Shown: positions 46,912 through 58,278 of the stretch, piece after piece
Layout of the letters: each line of letters begins with the position of its first letter
Position numbering within the stretch: the first letter of the stretch is position 1
Origin: Marasmius tenuissimus
Taxonomy: Eukaryota; Basidiomycota; Agaricomycetes; Agaricales; Marasmiaceae
Assembly: GCA_029532415.1 (NCBI GenBank)
Contig: JAQOTA010000054.1
Span: forward strand, 1,054,001-1,118,000
DNA length: 64,000 bases
Direction of reading: 5' to 3'
Notes under the pieces: model-generated
Told to the model about the DNA's origin: nothing
Databases searched by the model: none
The model's input: the letters and a program-made list of their open reading frames with translations, nothing else
Made by a program: the position numbers and the translations under genes

Positions 46912-46913
46912 TA

Positions 46914-47313
46914 AGTCCTACGCCTTCGGCGTTGTACGGTGCCCATGGGGGTGGATGAGGGCGCTATGCATCCGAGTCCCCGAGAGGTTTCCGAGGTGGT
47001 TTGAGTGACAATGATTGACAGAACACTGATGCAATAGTACTCGTAACTCCGGCCATTACCTCGGCCACTATCCTATCAATTCGATTTACCGGAATGCCCG
47101 ATTGATCCCTTTGGTGTCCGCCGCCCGGATACTCAGGTCGATCTCGTTCTCCGACGCTGTGTTCGTGAAGGTTCGTGACAAGCCTGGCAACCTGATCTGA
47201 ATCAGTTACCCGAGCTCACTCGTCATTGTTTTGTTTGTAAATACCTTCGTCGGCATGAGTCCATTTGCAAAGAAGTAGTAGGCAGTACAAGTGACGAGGA
47301 ACGTACGACAAAG
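46914..47313. other. Displaced promoter of tannase copy 2 and 3' flank of copy 3
   Basis: No gene; sequence upstream of the MITE as seen from tannase copy 2. Confidence 0.45.
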
Positions 47314-49012
47314 CTATGGCATCTCGCATCGCCAGCTCTCCAACTTCGACGCGTCACCAACTCCGTCGTAAGTACTCCGAAGGGGATACCGACAGTGTCT
47401 CCTCCTGAAAGCCTCCCCCTTCTCCTTATCATCACCAACGTACTTCACACCCTCGAGCGTCTCTGGCGCCTCCCCCATCTCAACCCACTTGACCATCGCC
47501 ATCAGCACATTCTTATCTGCATCCAGCGACGCCACAGAGACGCCACTCTGACCAACCTGCCACGCCCCAGGACCCCCGGCACAATGCTCCATCCCCGGAA
47601 TTCTGAAGAACCGGAAATACTCGTCCAGCTCCCCAGAGGCACTCCCAGAAATCTCCTGCACACGTTCATAATAGCGTTCAGAGATCTTCGGTGAGATCAA
47701 CCCGTCCGCTTGTCCATGGTATGTTAACACCTTCCCTCCTCTCTGCCTGAACGCGTCCAAGTCACCCTCAAACGTCGCAACATCGAAGGGGTTTAACCGA
47801 ATCGCGTATTCGTAATCCTCCATCGTAAGGGTCGTGGGGTCGTACGACGCGTTGTTGTACACGGCGTATTTGAACCACTCCGATGTGAATGGAGAGGGGT
47901 ACCCAGATATCGCCAGGAGGAAATCTGGATCTGCCTCTCCGCCAGGTTGAGGAGCGGGGAACAGCTCGCGACCGTCTGATCCCAAGAATGGGCTGTACAC
48001 CTTCCGAACCGTCTCGACTTGTGTAACGGTGAGACAGGTGCCGTTGGTGGAGTTTTCTGCACAGAGGAGCGCGGAGGGGTCGTAATGACATCGATTGGGA
48101 TCTTCTATGATTCCGTCTCGCACTCCGTCGATACCATCGCATTGGGAGATGATGTCGTTATGGATGAGGCCGGACCAGTAATCGGTGGGGATGAATGAGG
48201 ATGAATTGGCGTCTTTCGTGATTTCGGAGTAGAGGTGGCCGGCCCAGGCGATGAGATTATTCCAGTTGATAGCAGGGGCCCCTTTTGGACAGGTTAGAGT
48301 GAGAAGGTGAAGAAGCTAAGGCGAGGCGTACCTGCAACGACACCATCGAAATCTTCTGGGAAATCTTCTACGCTTTTGATACCCTGTCGACCGCCTGTAG
48401 AGCAACCGAGATAGTAAGATTTCTTATGTCGTTGGCCGTAGAATGCTTCAGTAATCTCTTTCCCAATCACGACATTCGTATGAACCCTGTACAACAGTTT
48501 AGAACGGCGAAAATATGAGCAGAGAAACGAACGCACGATCGGTACACAAAGTCTGCCAATACCTCCGGGTGATTCTCAAACGCAGCTCCGCTAGTCCCGT
48601 TGTGGCCGTTGTTAGCTCCTACAGCCGCGAATCCTAGCGAAGTCGTGTACGCCAGGTTGTTATATTGGATGCATCCAGCCAGCCCTCCATTCCCCAAGCT
48701 CAGAAATCTCCCAGTCCAGTTCCGTGGTAACCATGCCTCCATGTTGATTGAAGAGTCGTTGCTAGTTTCGACTTGTATGGTGATACGACAGAGGTCGGTG
48801 CTAACGAGCTGGGGTGTGGGTTGGCATGTATCATCGGTGTCAGGAAATTGGAGAGTAAAGCCCGCCGGGACGATGGAGGCATGATAAAGGGTGACTTTGT
48901 TCGAGAATTGAGTGTTTGAAAGGCTGGATAGAGAACATGCAGACTCGAAATCGAAGGAAGGAGGACGTTGGAGAATGCTCAAGAGAGCATGTACTGCGTT
49001 TGGTAAAAGCAT
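47314..49012 (-). CDS. Secreted tannase/feruloyl esterase family enzyme, copy 3
   Basis: Start placed at 49012 (MLLPNAVHALLSILQ, signal-like); an upstream in-frame extension lacks signal character. Exons match copies 1 and 2: NKVTLYHASIVPAGFTL, NNGHNGTSGAAF, VVIGKEITEAFYG, GCSTGGRQGIKS, HGQADGLISP, GMEHCAGGPGAWQVG and the tail SWRCEMP. The Ser, Asp and His of the family triad are present and frames are open. No TATA box like those of copies 1 and 2 is evident in the usual place. Shares orientation with copy 2, in tandem. Confidence 0.92.
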
Positions 49013-49589
49013 ACCTGAACCTATGACTTTGAGACGAGACCTTTTCCCAGCTGAGCGCTCAGCGCTCAGTACGAGCAACAGTGAGACTCACCGGCACCGT
49101 CATCCCTGCTCTCCTAAGCTGTTCAATTTTGCAATTGGCCTGGGGTAAGTAATTTGTAACGGAACTGCTAAGCCCGAATTGTGTTTCAACTGAGAGGTGA
49201 AGCAGATTGAGTCTGATTTCTCTTCAGGACGGCCACAGAATACTCTCGAGGGAGTACAGGTAGGTCATGAGGAGAACATGGTGGTCCAGGATCAAGGAGG
49301 TGCAATCTTGGTCACTCCGGTCCGAGTATCCTACAGGCTGGCTCGACGCGACCGCCAGCTTTGTACTTATCGCCATCATCATTGCCGACTTTCCGCACAT
49401 CTCTGTTTTCATTTTCTCAAAAGTGTTCTATCTATGTCACGTTCAACAAATAACTGATTATTCCTCTCAAAGCCCGCTTCTTTACCCACAATCCAGTGAC
49501 CTTCCAACACCCTCGAACGTGTTTTCTCTCTCACGGCAAAGAGAGTCAGACGTTGGGCGATTAACACACAGTACCGTGCTGTAGAGGGA
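49013..49589. other. Divergent promoter region between tannase 3 and kinase 4
   Basis: No gene recognised. Confidence 0.45.
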
Positions 49590-51284
49590 ATGCCATCTTC
49601 CAACGACAAGCAATCCAAATCAACCAGGGAGCATGCGCATCAGATCCACCGAACTCGGTTGGGCGAGCTTGAGAGTTGCATTATCCAGGAACTCGTCAAC
49701 AACCTCGAAGTCGTTCTCAAAGACGACAAACTACGCGAGGAAATCGTCAGTGCAAAAGGAGAACATGCACAACGGTGGCTAGATTTGCTTCATAAGGTGA
49801 GATGTTTTCACGATGACCCCTCCAATCTCGTGCTGATCACTATTCGAAAGCCTCTGGACTCGCCGGGAGAGCCAGCTGTGATCTCAACACCATTCCGATC
49901 CACAATATTGAAGACAATAACTCGCCTCATCAAGAAATCTGGACTTTTTCCACAATCACTTATCCTCCAGAACGTCCATATGAACGAGAATTATCCCGTT
50001 GCTGGTGGGGCATTCGGAGAAGTATGGCGCGGAAGGATTGGTGAGCCGGATGCAGGACAAACTGTTTGTATCAAGGCCGTGAGGATGTATCAGAATTCGG
50101 ACGTTAAAGCGTTGTTCAAGGTAATCCCAAGATCCTCTATGGTTTGCTTGAACGACTGAGAGCTACCACAGGACTATTTTCGAGAAGCGGTTGTATGGAA
50201 GCAGTTAGATCACCCAAACGTTCTGCCATTTCTCGGAGTGCATTTTCTAGACGAATCGGTGAAACGGATAGGTCTCGTCTCCCCTTGGATGGATCACGGA
50301 ACCCTGGTGCAGTACTTGAAGCTGAAGAAAGAAAAGCGTGAACCTGTTGACCGTCTCTCTTTGGTTTGGAAACTCTTTTCGCGCCTCACCCCATCTTACG
50401 CTGACATAGCCTCTCTTCCCAGGTACAAGACATTGCATCTGGTCTCTACTATCTACACGCGATGAAGATAGTCCATGCAGATCTAAAGGGTGTAAGCAAG
50501 CCAATCCACAAGCCTGCCAATTTTGCTAATACGCCGCCTTAGGCCAATATCCTGATGACCCCATTTCTGACAGCATCTATATGCGACTTTGGGTTATCCC
50601 GGATCGCGGATTCGCAGGCACTCAAGATGTCTCTGTCCACTCCCCGAACCGCGGGAACTACACGATGGATGGCGCCAGAACTCGTGCATGAGCACGCGAA
50701 GACCACGAAGGAGAGTGACATATACGCGTTTGCGTGCGTTTGTTACGAAGTACGTATACATCATCATGGGAAACCTATCTGTTTAACTGCAACCTCAATG
50801 GTAGATCTTTACGGGCCGGGTGCCATTTCACGAGTTCACGTACGATGCTGGCATTGTACTGAAAAAGGTTGCTGGTAGCCACCCATCGCGTCCTGCCGAC
50901 CTTCCCAAATCGCCAACCATCAATAAGGTGTGGACCCTAATGGGAGAATGTTGGGATACCGATCCATCAGCACGACCCAACGCGTCGACTATCCTGCAGC
51001 ACCTGAAGAAACCAACTCCCACTTCCAAGTCACCAAAGCGCGAACTAACTTCAACTATATCCATGAAGGAACTGATGGACAGAAAAGTCTCCATACTCCT
51101 GAAGGGAGGGAGGAGACTAAGCGGGGTGCTGCGCGGCTATGACCTCTTTTCGAACCTTGTTCTCGATCGCGTCGACGACGAGACGAAACCAGAATGCCCG
51201 GTTCCTATGGGCTCTATAGTTGTTAGGGCTGGAGGCATAACGTCTGTGCTCGTTGCTGGCTTACATTACCGTCTCATGAGGTGA
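49590..51284 (+). CDS. Kinase 4: TKL-like kinase fused to an LSm7-like Sm domain
   Basis: Eight or so exons give about 474 aa with all phases consistent; exon 1 is 49590-49796. The N-terminal helical segment (LGELESCIIQELVNNLE) is followed by the kinase at about residues 115-385: AGGAFGEVWRG, VCIKAVRMY, YFREAVVWKQL, IVHADLKG, CDFGLS, MAPELV and a substrate-lobe PFHEF. The C-terminal 75 residues form an Sm fold: LMDRKVSILLKGGRRLSGVL, then RGYDLFSNLVLDRVDD (Sm1) and GSIVVRAGGITSVLV (Sm2). The order and the GG-R...G.L.GYD...NLVLD pattern fit LSm7 best. LSm proteins form rings that bind the 3' end of U6 RNA or deadenylated mRNA. No lesions seen; likely functional as a kinase. Confidence 0.88.
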
Positions 51285-51645
51285 CCAGCCCCTTGTTCGT
51301 CCTGATTACTTTGGCGCTATGTAGGTAACGTCAATTCGGCGCACGATCTCTTTCCCAGTTCCTTGGTCCACCCGCTCTATCGCATAATCATCTTTTCATG
51401 CTCACTCTCGTGCGCTTCCTCTTCAATTGTTTTGTCGCTGTCATTACCATTTTCCATATCCATTCTGCATCTTATTCAAGTTGCGGGGTTGAATTTCCAT
51501 TCTATCATGGTTTACCCTCAGCGAGGGCTTTCTATTTCCTTTGTATGATACCAAGCTCGAGGCTTCGGTGCTCCGGCTCGCTGTATTTTCAACAGCTACG
51601 TTCTTTGAAATGAAGTTGCACGCCACAATCTATTTTGCTGTGTTA
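51285..51645. other. 3' flank of kinase 4
   Basis: No gene; AT-rich 3' region. Confidence 0.45.
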
Positions 51646-51896
51646 CAGCTGTCCCAATAATTGTAGAAAGTTTTGCGTTTTTTCGTGTTCAGAATCTTTG
51701 TTTAGTGTGCAAACACAATGTGATCCCCTACTGAATGCAAACTGAATGAGCTCCATGGGTGCTGGTGGGGCCTAACATCCTCTAGTACCGCGACCATACC
51801 AAATCGAGTCATATTCTGTTTGTTCACTAAACAAAAATTCTGAGCACGAGAAACCGCAAAACTTTCTACAATTATTGGGACAGCTGTAATGTGATT
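51646..51896. mobile_element. Near-palindromic MITE, 251 bp, TA flanks
   Basis: Ends CAGCTGTCCCAATAATTGTA and its exact inverse, with inverted similarity extending to about 75 bp on each side. TA lies at 51644-51645 and 51897-51898. No coding capacity. Tc1/mariner-type by target site. Confidence 0.82.
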
Positions 51897-51898
51897 GG

Positions 51899-52604
51899 TA
51901 GAGCCGCAAAAACCCCAACATGCTCTCTTGTGGCGTCTTGATTGATGTTGAGGGGTAGAATGGAACCTTTTGAGCATATATCCTTCTTAGAGGGGAGCCA
52001 TAATGCTCCAGTGGGGTGGCAGGACGGGACCTTGCTGGTACCTGTAACGTCGTTCGCTCCGGCCCAATGCTTTCTCAACTATCAGGATAGGAAACTTCGA
52101 CGCTATGGGCGGGTCGTAGTAGTGGCAAGCTTCTCAACCTTTCACCATCGATACCCTCAACGTCTAACACTCTCCTTTATTGAGCTGAAGGCTCGCTTTT
52201 ATCTACCGTCTCATCATTAGTGGATCGTACCACTCTAGTCCCGCGAACAGCGTTGATCTGTGGCTCTCACTGTCTTGCTCTCATCTGTCTCTTGAGGCAG
52301 TGACTGACGGAACCACAACAATTGTCTTTTTCCCGGGCCCGCAACACAGGTACCACGATGAATGTCACCCCATTTTGATACATACATTGTCGGTTGGAAC
52401 ATGGTGCACCATCTCCACGCTCCAGCTTTGAAAGCTATTAGGGAGCCAAATTCGGTTAGATGCTGTCTTTCCATTCTGACCGGGACCAGTGACCGCAAAA
52501 GTCGTCATACTTTTCCAGCAGTAACTATGACTGCGCAAGGCGCCATGCTGTAGAGGACTCTTGATATTTCTTCGTGCAGAGACGAACAATACGGCCTAAA
52601 CCAG
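51899..52604. other. Promoter region of kinase 6, nothing else recognised
   Basis: No gene recognised. Confidence 0.45.
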
Positions 52605-54272
52605 ATGTACGAACCCCGTACTACCAAGTCGAATAGGCTCGAGGATCATGATACTCGCGAGCTAATCGAACATATTCAATTTATTCTCGAAGACGGCAAA
52701 CTACACCAGGAACTGCTGAATGCAAGAGGAGACGATGCACAAGAGTGGCTAGACTCACTCCAGAAGGTTAGATGAATACATCTTGACCTCTCTCGATATC
52801 GTACTGACGGTTCTCTCGAGCTGGCAGGTTCTACAGCGGTTTTGACGCCGTTCCGAAATACCATTCTGAAGACGACGACTCGCCTCTCCGCAAACGCTGG
52901 GCTTTGTCCTCCATCGCTCGTCATCCGGAATGTTCACGTGGATGGGAAATTTCCTATCACTTGTGGAGGATCCGGAGAGATATTTGTTGGCAGGATCGAC
53001 GAATCGGATGTTACGCAGATCGTTTGCGTCAAGTTCGCGAGGATATACCAAACCTCGGACAACGTGCAAGCATTGTTCAATGTGGCTACAAAGTCCTCTG
53101 TGACTCGCTCAGCTCCCTGATATCCATCACAGGAATATTTTCAAGAAGCGATCGTGTGGAAGCCGCTGAACCACCCAAATGTTCTGCCATTTATCGGAGT
53201 GTACTTTGGGGACGATGAGATTCGACGACCTGGGCTTGTTTCTCCATGGATGACCCAGGGGAGCCTGGACCAATACCTAAAAGTCACCCCACGGGAGTCT
53301 GTTGACCAACTTCCTTTGGTTCGGAAATTTGTGTTGCTTTTCCTCCTATGATTCATTGACTTACAGCACCTCTTTCTAGGTACACGATGTCGCAACAGGG
53401 CTATCCTATCTGCACTCAAAGGAGATAGTGCACGCAGATCTGAAGGGGGTAAGGACAAGGCCTATCTACACACCCTTCAAGTTACCGCTCTCTAAACCTT
53501 CATTTCAGGCCAACATCCTGCTCACCCCATCTCTGACGGCGTTGATATGTGACTTTGGATTATCTTGTATCTTGTCGAGCTCCGAGCAGGCTCTCGAAAT
53601 GTCCTCGTCCTCCCCCCGCGCTAAGGGATCAATACGATGGATGGCACCGGAGCTATTCTCTCCACAAGTGATAGCCACGAGGGAGAGCGACATATACGCC
53701 TTTGGGTGCGTCTGCTACGAGGTACGTGCGCCGCCCGCCATGCTTTCATTGTCACGAGAAGCCCGCCTGCTAATCATCAAAGTTGACGGTAGATCGTCAC
53801 TGGCCAAATACCATATCACGAAATCAAAAGGGACGTTGCGGTTATGGCGGAGAAGATGATTCATTATCGGCACCCATCACGTCCTGTGTCGGTCCTTCCC
53901 GAGTCGCCGATTGCAGATTCGATGTGGACTTTGATGGAGGAGTGTTGGAACAGGGATCCGTCTGAGCGACCCAGTGCATCGACCATCTTGGCGCGCGTTT
54001 CTGAGATGGAGGCGTCCCAACCCACTCCCAGCCCTAGTCCAGCGGATCAGGTCCCACCAGAGACGAGGAAAGCTGCTGGGAGAAAGCTCCTCGTGTTCCT
54101 ACAGGGAGAGGGCAAATGTGGTGGTGCGCTGCGCGGTTATGACCTCGAGAGTTTCCTTGAGGAGACACATCCGGGGCGAAAAATTTTCTTGGGCATTGTC
54201 GTTGATAGGGACGACAGCATGACGGGAAGGGAGTCATCAGAGGATGGGCGCTGGGACTATGAGAGTAACTAA
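52605..54272 (+). CDS. Kinase 6: TKL-like kinase with decayed Sm-like tail
   Basis: Starts MYEPRTTKSNRLEDHD, then a helical segment with QEWLDSLQK. Exon 2 is in frame with the acceptor before CTGGCAGG. Kinase motifs: Lys in IVCVKFARIY, YFQEAIVWKPL, IVHADLKG, CDFGLS, MAPELF, PYHEI. The Gly-loop is altered to CGGSGEIFVG, so ATP binding may be weak. The tail aligns with kinase 4's Sm domain only in part: RKLLVFLQGEGKCGGALRGYD; after this the Sm2 motif is not recognisable and the end is ESSEDGRWDYESN. It is the neighbour and closest paralogue of kinase 4 and looks like a degenerating or diversifying copy. No frameshift found. Confidence 0.82.
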
Positions 54273-55274
54273 CTCAATCTGGAATTGACGGTCAACGCCA
54301 ACCGTCAATCAGAGTCACTGCAGTGAACCCCCATTCATGATCTTGCGGAGGTCCGCACGTTATCGGTTCGAGATCGACTTTATATGATACCATATCCTCC
54401 ACGCCCTTTCTTGGTGGCGAGGAATCGTCCTGTTACCCTCATTCTCACTCTCGATATTCAAATTTCGTTCTTGGAGTCGTCTCTTTCAATCTGACACATT
54501 GCTATCCCTGTATATGTATCTCATTCAATCCGAGGGCTTGACGCGCTCTTCGTACTGTATTGTTAACAATATTTCTCAGTATCCTTTGTGGCTCTGTACA
54601 TAGGTACCAAGTTGTATATCTCTCGTTATTTTTCGGGTTCAATTTGTAGATCGAAACAGAGCCGGAAGAGCCTCTGATCAGGTGAACGAGGTGATTGCTC
54701 AGTGCTCACTACCTTCTGAAAAACATACAGAGAAGGTCGATATTGGTAGTGCTATGAAGCTCGAGGCTTGGAGAAGCTTGCAAGGGGTCGAAGCTTACGA
54801 GTGCCGTGTGGCAACGGTGCATCAAGTTGAAGTTCAGACGCCCAGGCGCTTCAAGTTCTTCACCTTGGACCTCCATCACGACTCCCAACTTCATCCGAAT
54901 CGCATCCTTCGTCTTACCTGCAATGTCACCTTCCAACCTCAGACATGACCTTTTCGAGACTCGATATTTGACACTAAAGCAGGTCACAAGGCTCTGCGGG
55001 CAATGTGGTACTATCGGATACAGTATGTCCACGTTTGCACGGTTTGTATTAATTGTTGTGGGGTACTCACGAGAACACTCTAGCTGATGCGTAGATCATG
55101 GCAAAGTTTTGTCAGCTACTTGACAGAAGTTAAAAGCCATCAGCAGTAGCACAACAGCAATTCACAGCATCCCAGTCAAAACCCGTACCCCACAACCTCA
55201 CTGACCTTCACTGGAATTGGGTGCAACGTTGTATATAAACTCGAGTGGATGGTATTTTCACGAAGACCACCAGA
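54273..55274. other. Intergenic: lectin-like 3' flank sequence and kinase 5 promoter
   Basis: About 54665-54735 resembles the 3' flank of lectin I (AACATACAGAGAAG...), and 54830-54880 resembles the block upstream of kinases 1 and 2 (CTTGGACCTCCATCACGAC). No gene. Confidence 0.5.
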
Positions 55275-58052
55275 ATGGCGGACAAGGAACTAGAAGAATT
55301 GCGAGACTTGTTGGAAACCCTTGTGGAGGACGACGAGCAGCGCGAGGCATTCCTCGGGAAGAAGGGTGACGACGCACAATATTGGCTCGATATGCTTCAG
55401 CTGGTGCGTCTAGCTTGTCACGCTCTCGAAACTTTGGGATACTGACACGCGACGTAGCTTGCCGATTCTCCAGATGTCTCCTCTCAGCTACGATCCACGA
55501 TATTCACAGTAATGATTCGTCTCTCCAAGAATTCTGGGTGTTGTCCTAGATGTCTGGTCATCCAGAACGTAGAGAAGCAGGGAAAATATCCGGTTGGCGG
55601 AGGAGGATTTGGGGATGTCTGGAAAGGAACTGTTGGTCACCCAGGCTCCGTTCGGACGGTTTGCCTAAAGGTGGTGAAGGTGTATCTCAAGTCAGACGTG
55701 CAGCGCTTGCTCAAGGTATGCCCTCTGCAACTTTTCGTTTGATGTGCCTAAAGTAAAATGCAGGCATACCTTCGAGAAGCAATCGTGTGGAAGCAGCTTA
55801 GGCACCCAAATCTCTTACCGTTCCTCGGTATCTACTATCTGGATGACACTCGAGAAGAAATATGTTTAGTTTCCCCCTGGATGGACCGCGGAAACCTGGT
55901 ACAATACCTGAAGGATAATCCCCAAGAGCCCATCGACCATCTTTCGTTGGTGAGTTCTCTGCTCTTGTCCATTCTTGTCTCATCCTCCGGCTCACAAGAC
56001 GTGGTAGATATCTGATGTCGCGTCGGGCCTTTTACACTTGCACATAATGAAAATAGTCCACGCTGACCTGAAAGGTGTAAGTGGGTCATGTGGAACTATG
56101 TTTACATGCTTACTGAGAAATCGTCTTTATAGGTCAATATCCTAATCACACCGTCTGGGAGGGCTTGCATCTGTGACTTCGGCCTGTCCCGTATCTCAGA
56201 CTCCCAAGTATTTCGGCTTTCTTCTTCGACCACACGGGCTATAGGAACAGTGCGTTGGCTAGCACCGGAGCTATTAGGTGAAAATGAAATCGCAACGAAA
56301 GAAAGCGATATATACGCTTTCGCATGTGTCTGCTACGAGGTATGTTCACGCTGTTGGTTCTTCGTACAGCCAAGTAAACTATCGAACCGGTAGATTCTCA
56401 CAGGCCTCCTTCCCTTCCACGAGTGCAAAACTGATGCCGCAGTGATGTATAAGTTGGCGCGCGGAAAGCGCCCATCGCGTCCTGAAGTCCTGTCAGAATC
56501 GTTCACTGCGGTCTGGGAGATGATGGAAGTGTGTTGGGAGGCAGATCATTCGGCGAGACCAAGCGCCTCAAAGATAGTTCAGGACCTGGCTACGATCAGC
56601 GTGGAACCTGTTGCACCCGCATCTGCTTGGGACGATTCCATAGGCGCTCACGTGTGGAGTAACCTCGAACATCCAGTCGCCAGCAGCGGTACTGTAGAGC
56701 CCGTTCGAGCTGGACAAAACACCCGTTCATTGACGAGGAAGGTGTCCACGGCTGTAGGAATGCATATACGGTGGATACAAGACCAAAAGCGCAGGCAGAG
56801 AGGTCTGATTAATCCATCCAAAACTGACGCGGACAACGAGGAAAATCGCACCTCTGTACCTCTCAATTACGCGAAGAATCTCAGTCACCTTTACCCAGCC
56901 TTGCAAAGATCTTTGAGCTCGGACTCTGCCAACTCCGATGCCTCAGGTTCCTATGCTTCAACGTCTTCGAGTACGCTGATGCGATATTTCCCAAAGCGAT
57001 TCTTCGTCATGAAAGTGGCCTCAGAGGTGACTCGAATTCGCTCTGACTGTCGAGTAATTATTGACGATGTATAAATAGGATCTCTTACTGAAGAGTGTCG
57101 AGACTGGAGTGTGGTCAAATGTGACGATGGACGAGGAATTGGAACGGGCTTCCCGCACGAGTGTGGAAGTATATCTGGTATTCGCTGTCAAGAACAACGA
57201 AGAATTCTGGGGTTATGCCAAGTATGCCGCTTCTTTCTCCGTTCACGTGTGTTTGTGCTGACGTTGAGCAAGGATGGCTGGTACTTCGCCATCAAGGTCG
57301 AAGCAGTCCCTGTCTCGTCCCCTATCTTCCGAATCTCTGCGGACGAGTGGAAAGCCACCGGATCTCGCATAGGAGACGAAAACATCCTTCCTTTGGCTCC
57401 AGGATCTCCACTGAGCCCACCCATCGCAATCCTTGACCTCGAAGCCGAGCCTACTACCCATACAGAACCTGAGCCGATGGAACCTTCGGACCTCCTGAAG
57501 CCTCTATCGTCTACACCCTCAATGGTGGGCGACGAGACGCCCCAATCTCCCACCCCATTCGCCAGAAATCCCGAAGAGATACGACCGGTATCCACCGAGC
57601 TAGACAAGATCATTCCATCGCCTGCGACCCCTGACCAGCTCAGTCTGGATGGCGTTATAGACAAACTTGGGTCTCTTCAGACCTTTCGCGACGACAACAA
57701 CCCATGGGGACAATCAGAAGGCGATGCAACGGAGAGAGCAGCAGAGGTAGAATTAGGAGGACGCATGATGGTCGGGAATGGCCTCTTACCCAACGAATTC
57801 AAAGTCGAATGGTTATGTACGGAACGTCTTCCTCACGCTCGTACCCGCCATATCCGTAACCCCTGGAATCGCGACCGAGAGGTTGGGTTTTCTGATGATG
57901 GGCGGGAGCTGGAGCCCGGTGTTGGGCAGCAGCTGATAGATGAATGGCAGAGGTATCTTGTGGAACAACAAGCTGGTGACAGGGGGTTACTTCGTCGTCG
58001 ACAGACGGGATCCTCGTCTTCGTCAGGGCGAGAAGCTGGCAGGGAATCTTGA
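55275..58052 (+). CDS. Kinase 5: TKL-like kinase fused to a YTH domain
   Basis: Starts MADKELEELRDLLETLV. Kinase motifs complete: GGGGFGDVWKG, VCLKVVKVY, YLREAIVWKQL, IVHADLKG, CDFGLS, LAPELL. A Ser-rich linker precedes the YTH halves: RYFPKRFFVMKVASE, ETGVWSNV, FAVKNNEEFWGYA, KMAGTS, then FKVEWLCTERLPHARTRHI, NPWNRDREV and LEPGVGQQLIDEW. Between the halves the frame breaks after SESLRT. A candidate 52-nt GT-AG intron (about 57350-57401, GTGGAA...CTCCAG) restores it to SPLSPPIAILDLEAE; otherwise a frameshift must be assumed. Trp residues of the predicted m6A cage (GVW, VEW) are kept. It is the sister of kinase 2 and sits at the right end of the kinase array. Confidence 0.85.
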
Positions 58053-58278
58053 TTGAATTAGTTGAACGTTGAAACACAGCTTACTAGCTCATTGACGGCG
58101 GACTACTCCAATCGATGCAGCCCAAGTAATGGGCAATATCTACTAGACGACATGTATGTACACGAGTATGAGTTAGTATAACTTCGTTGGCTATCTAACT
58201 TTGAAGCGCAACGAACGTAGAAACAAGCTGTATGAACTAAAGCTCCCAGATTCTTGAAAACGGGTATACTAGGAAAAG

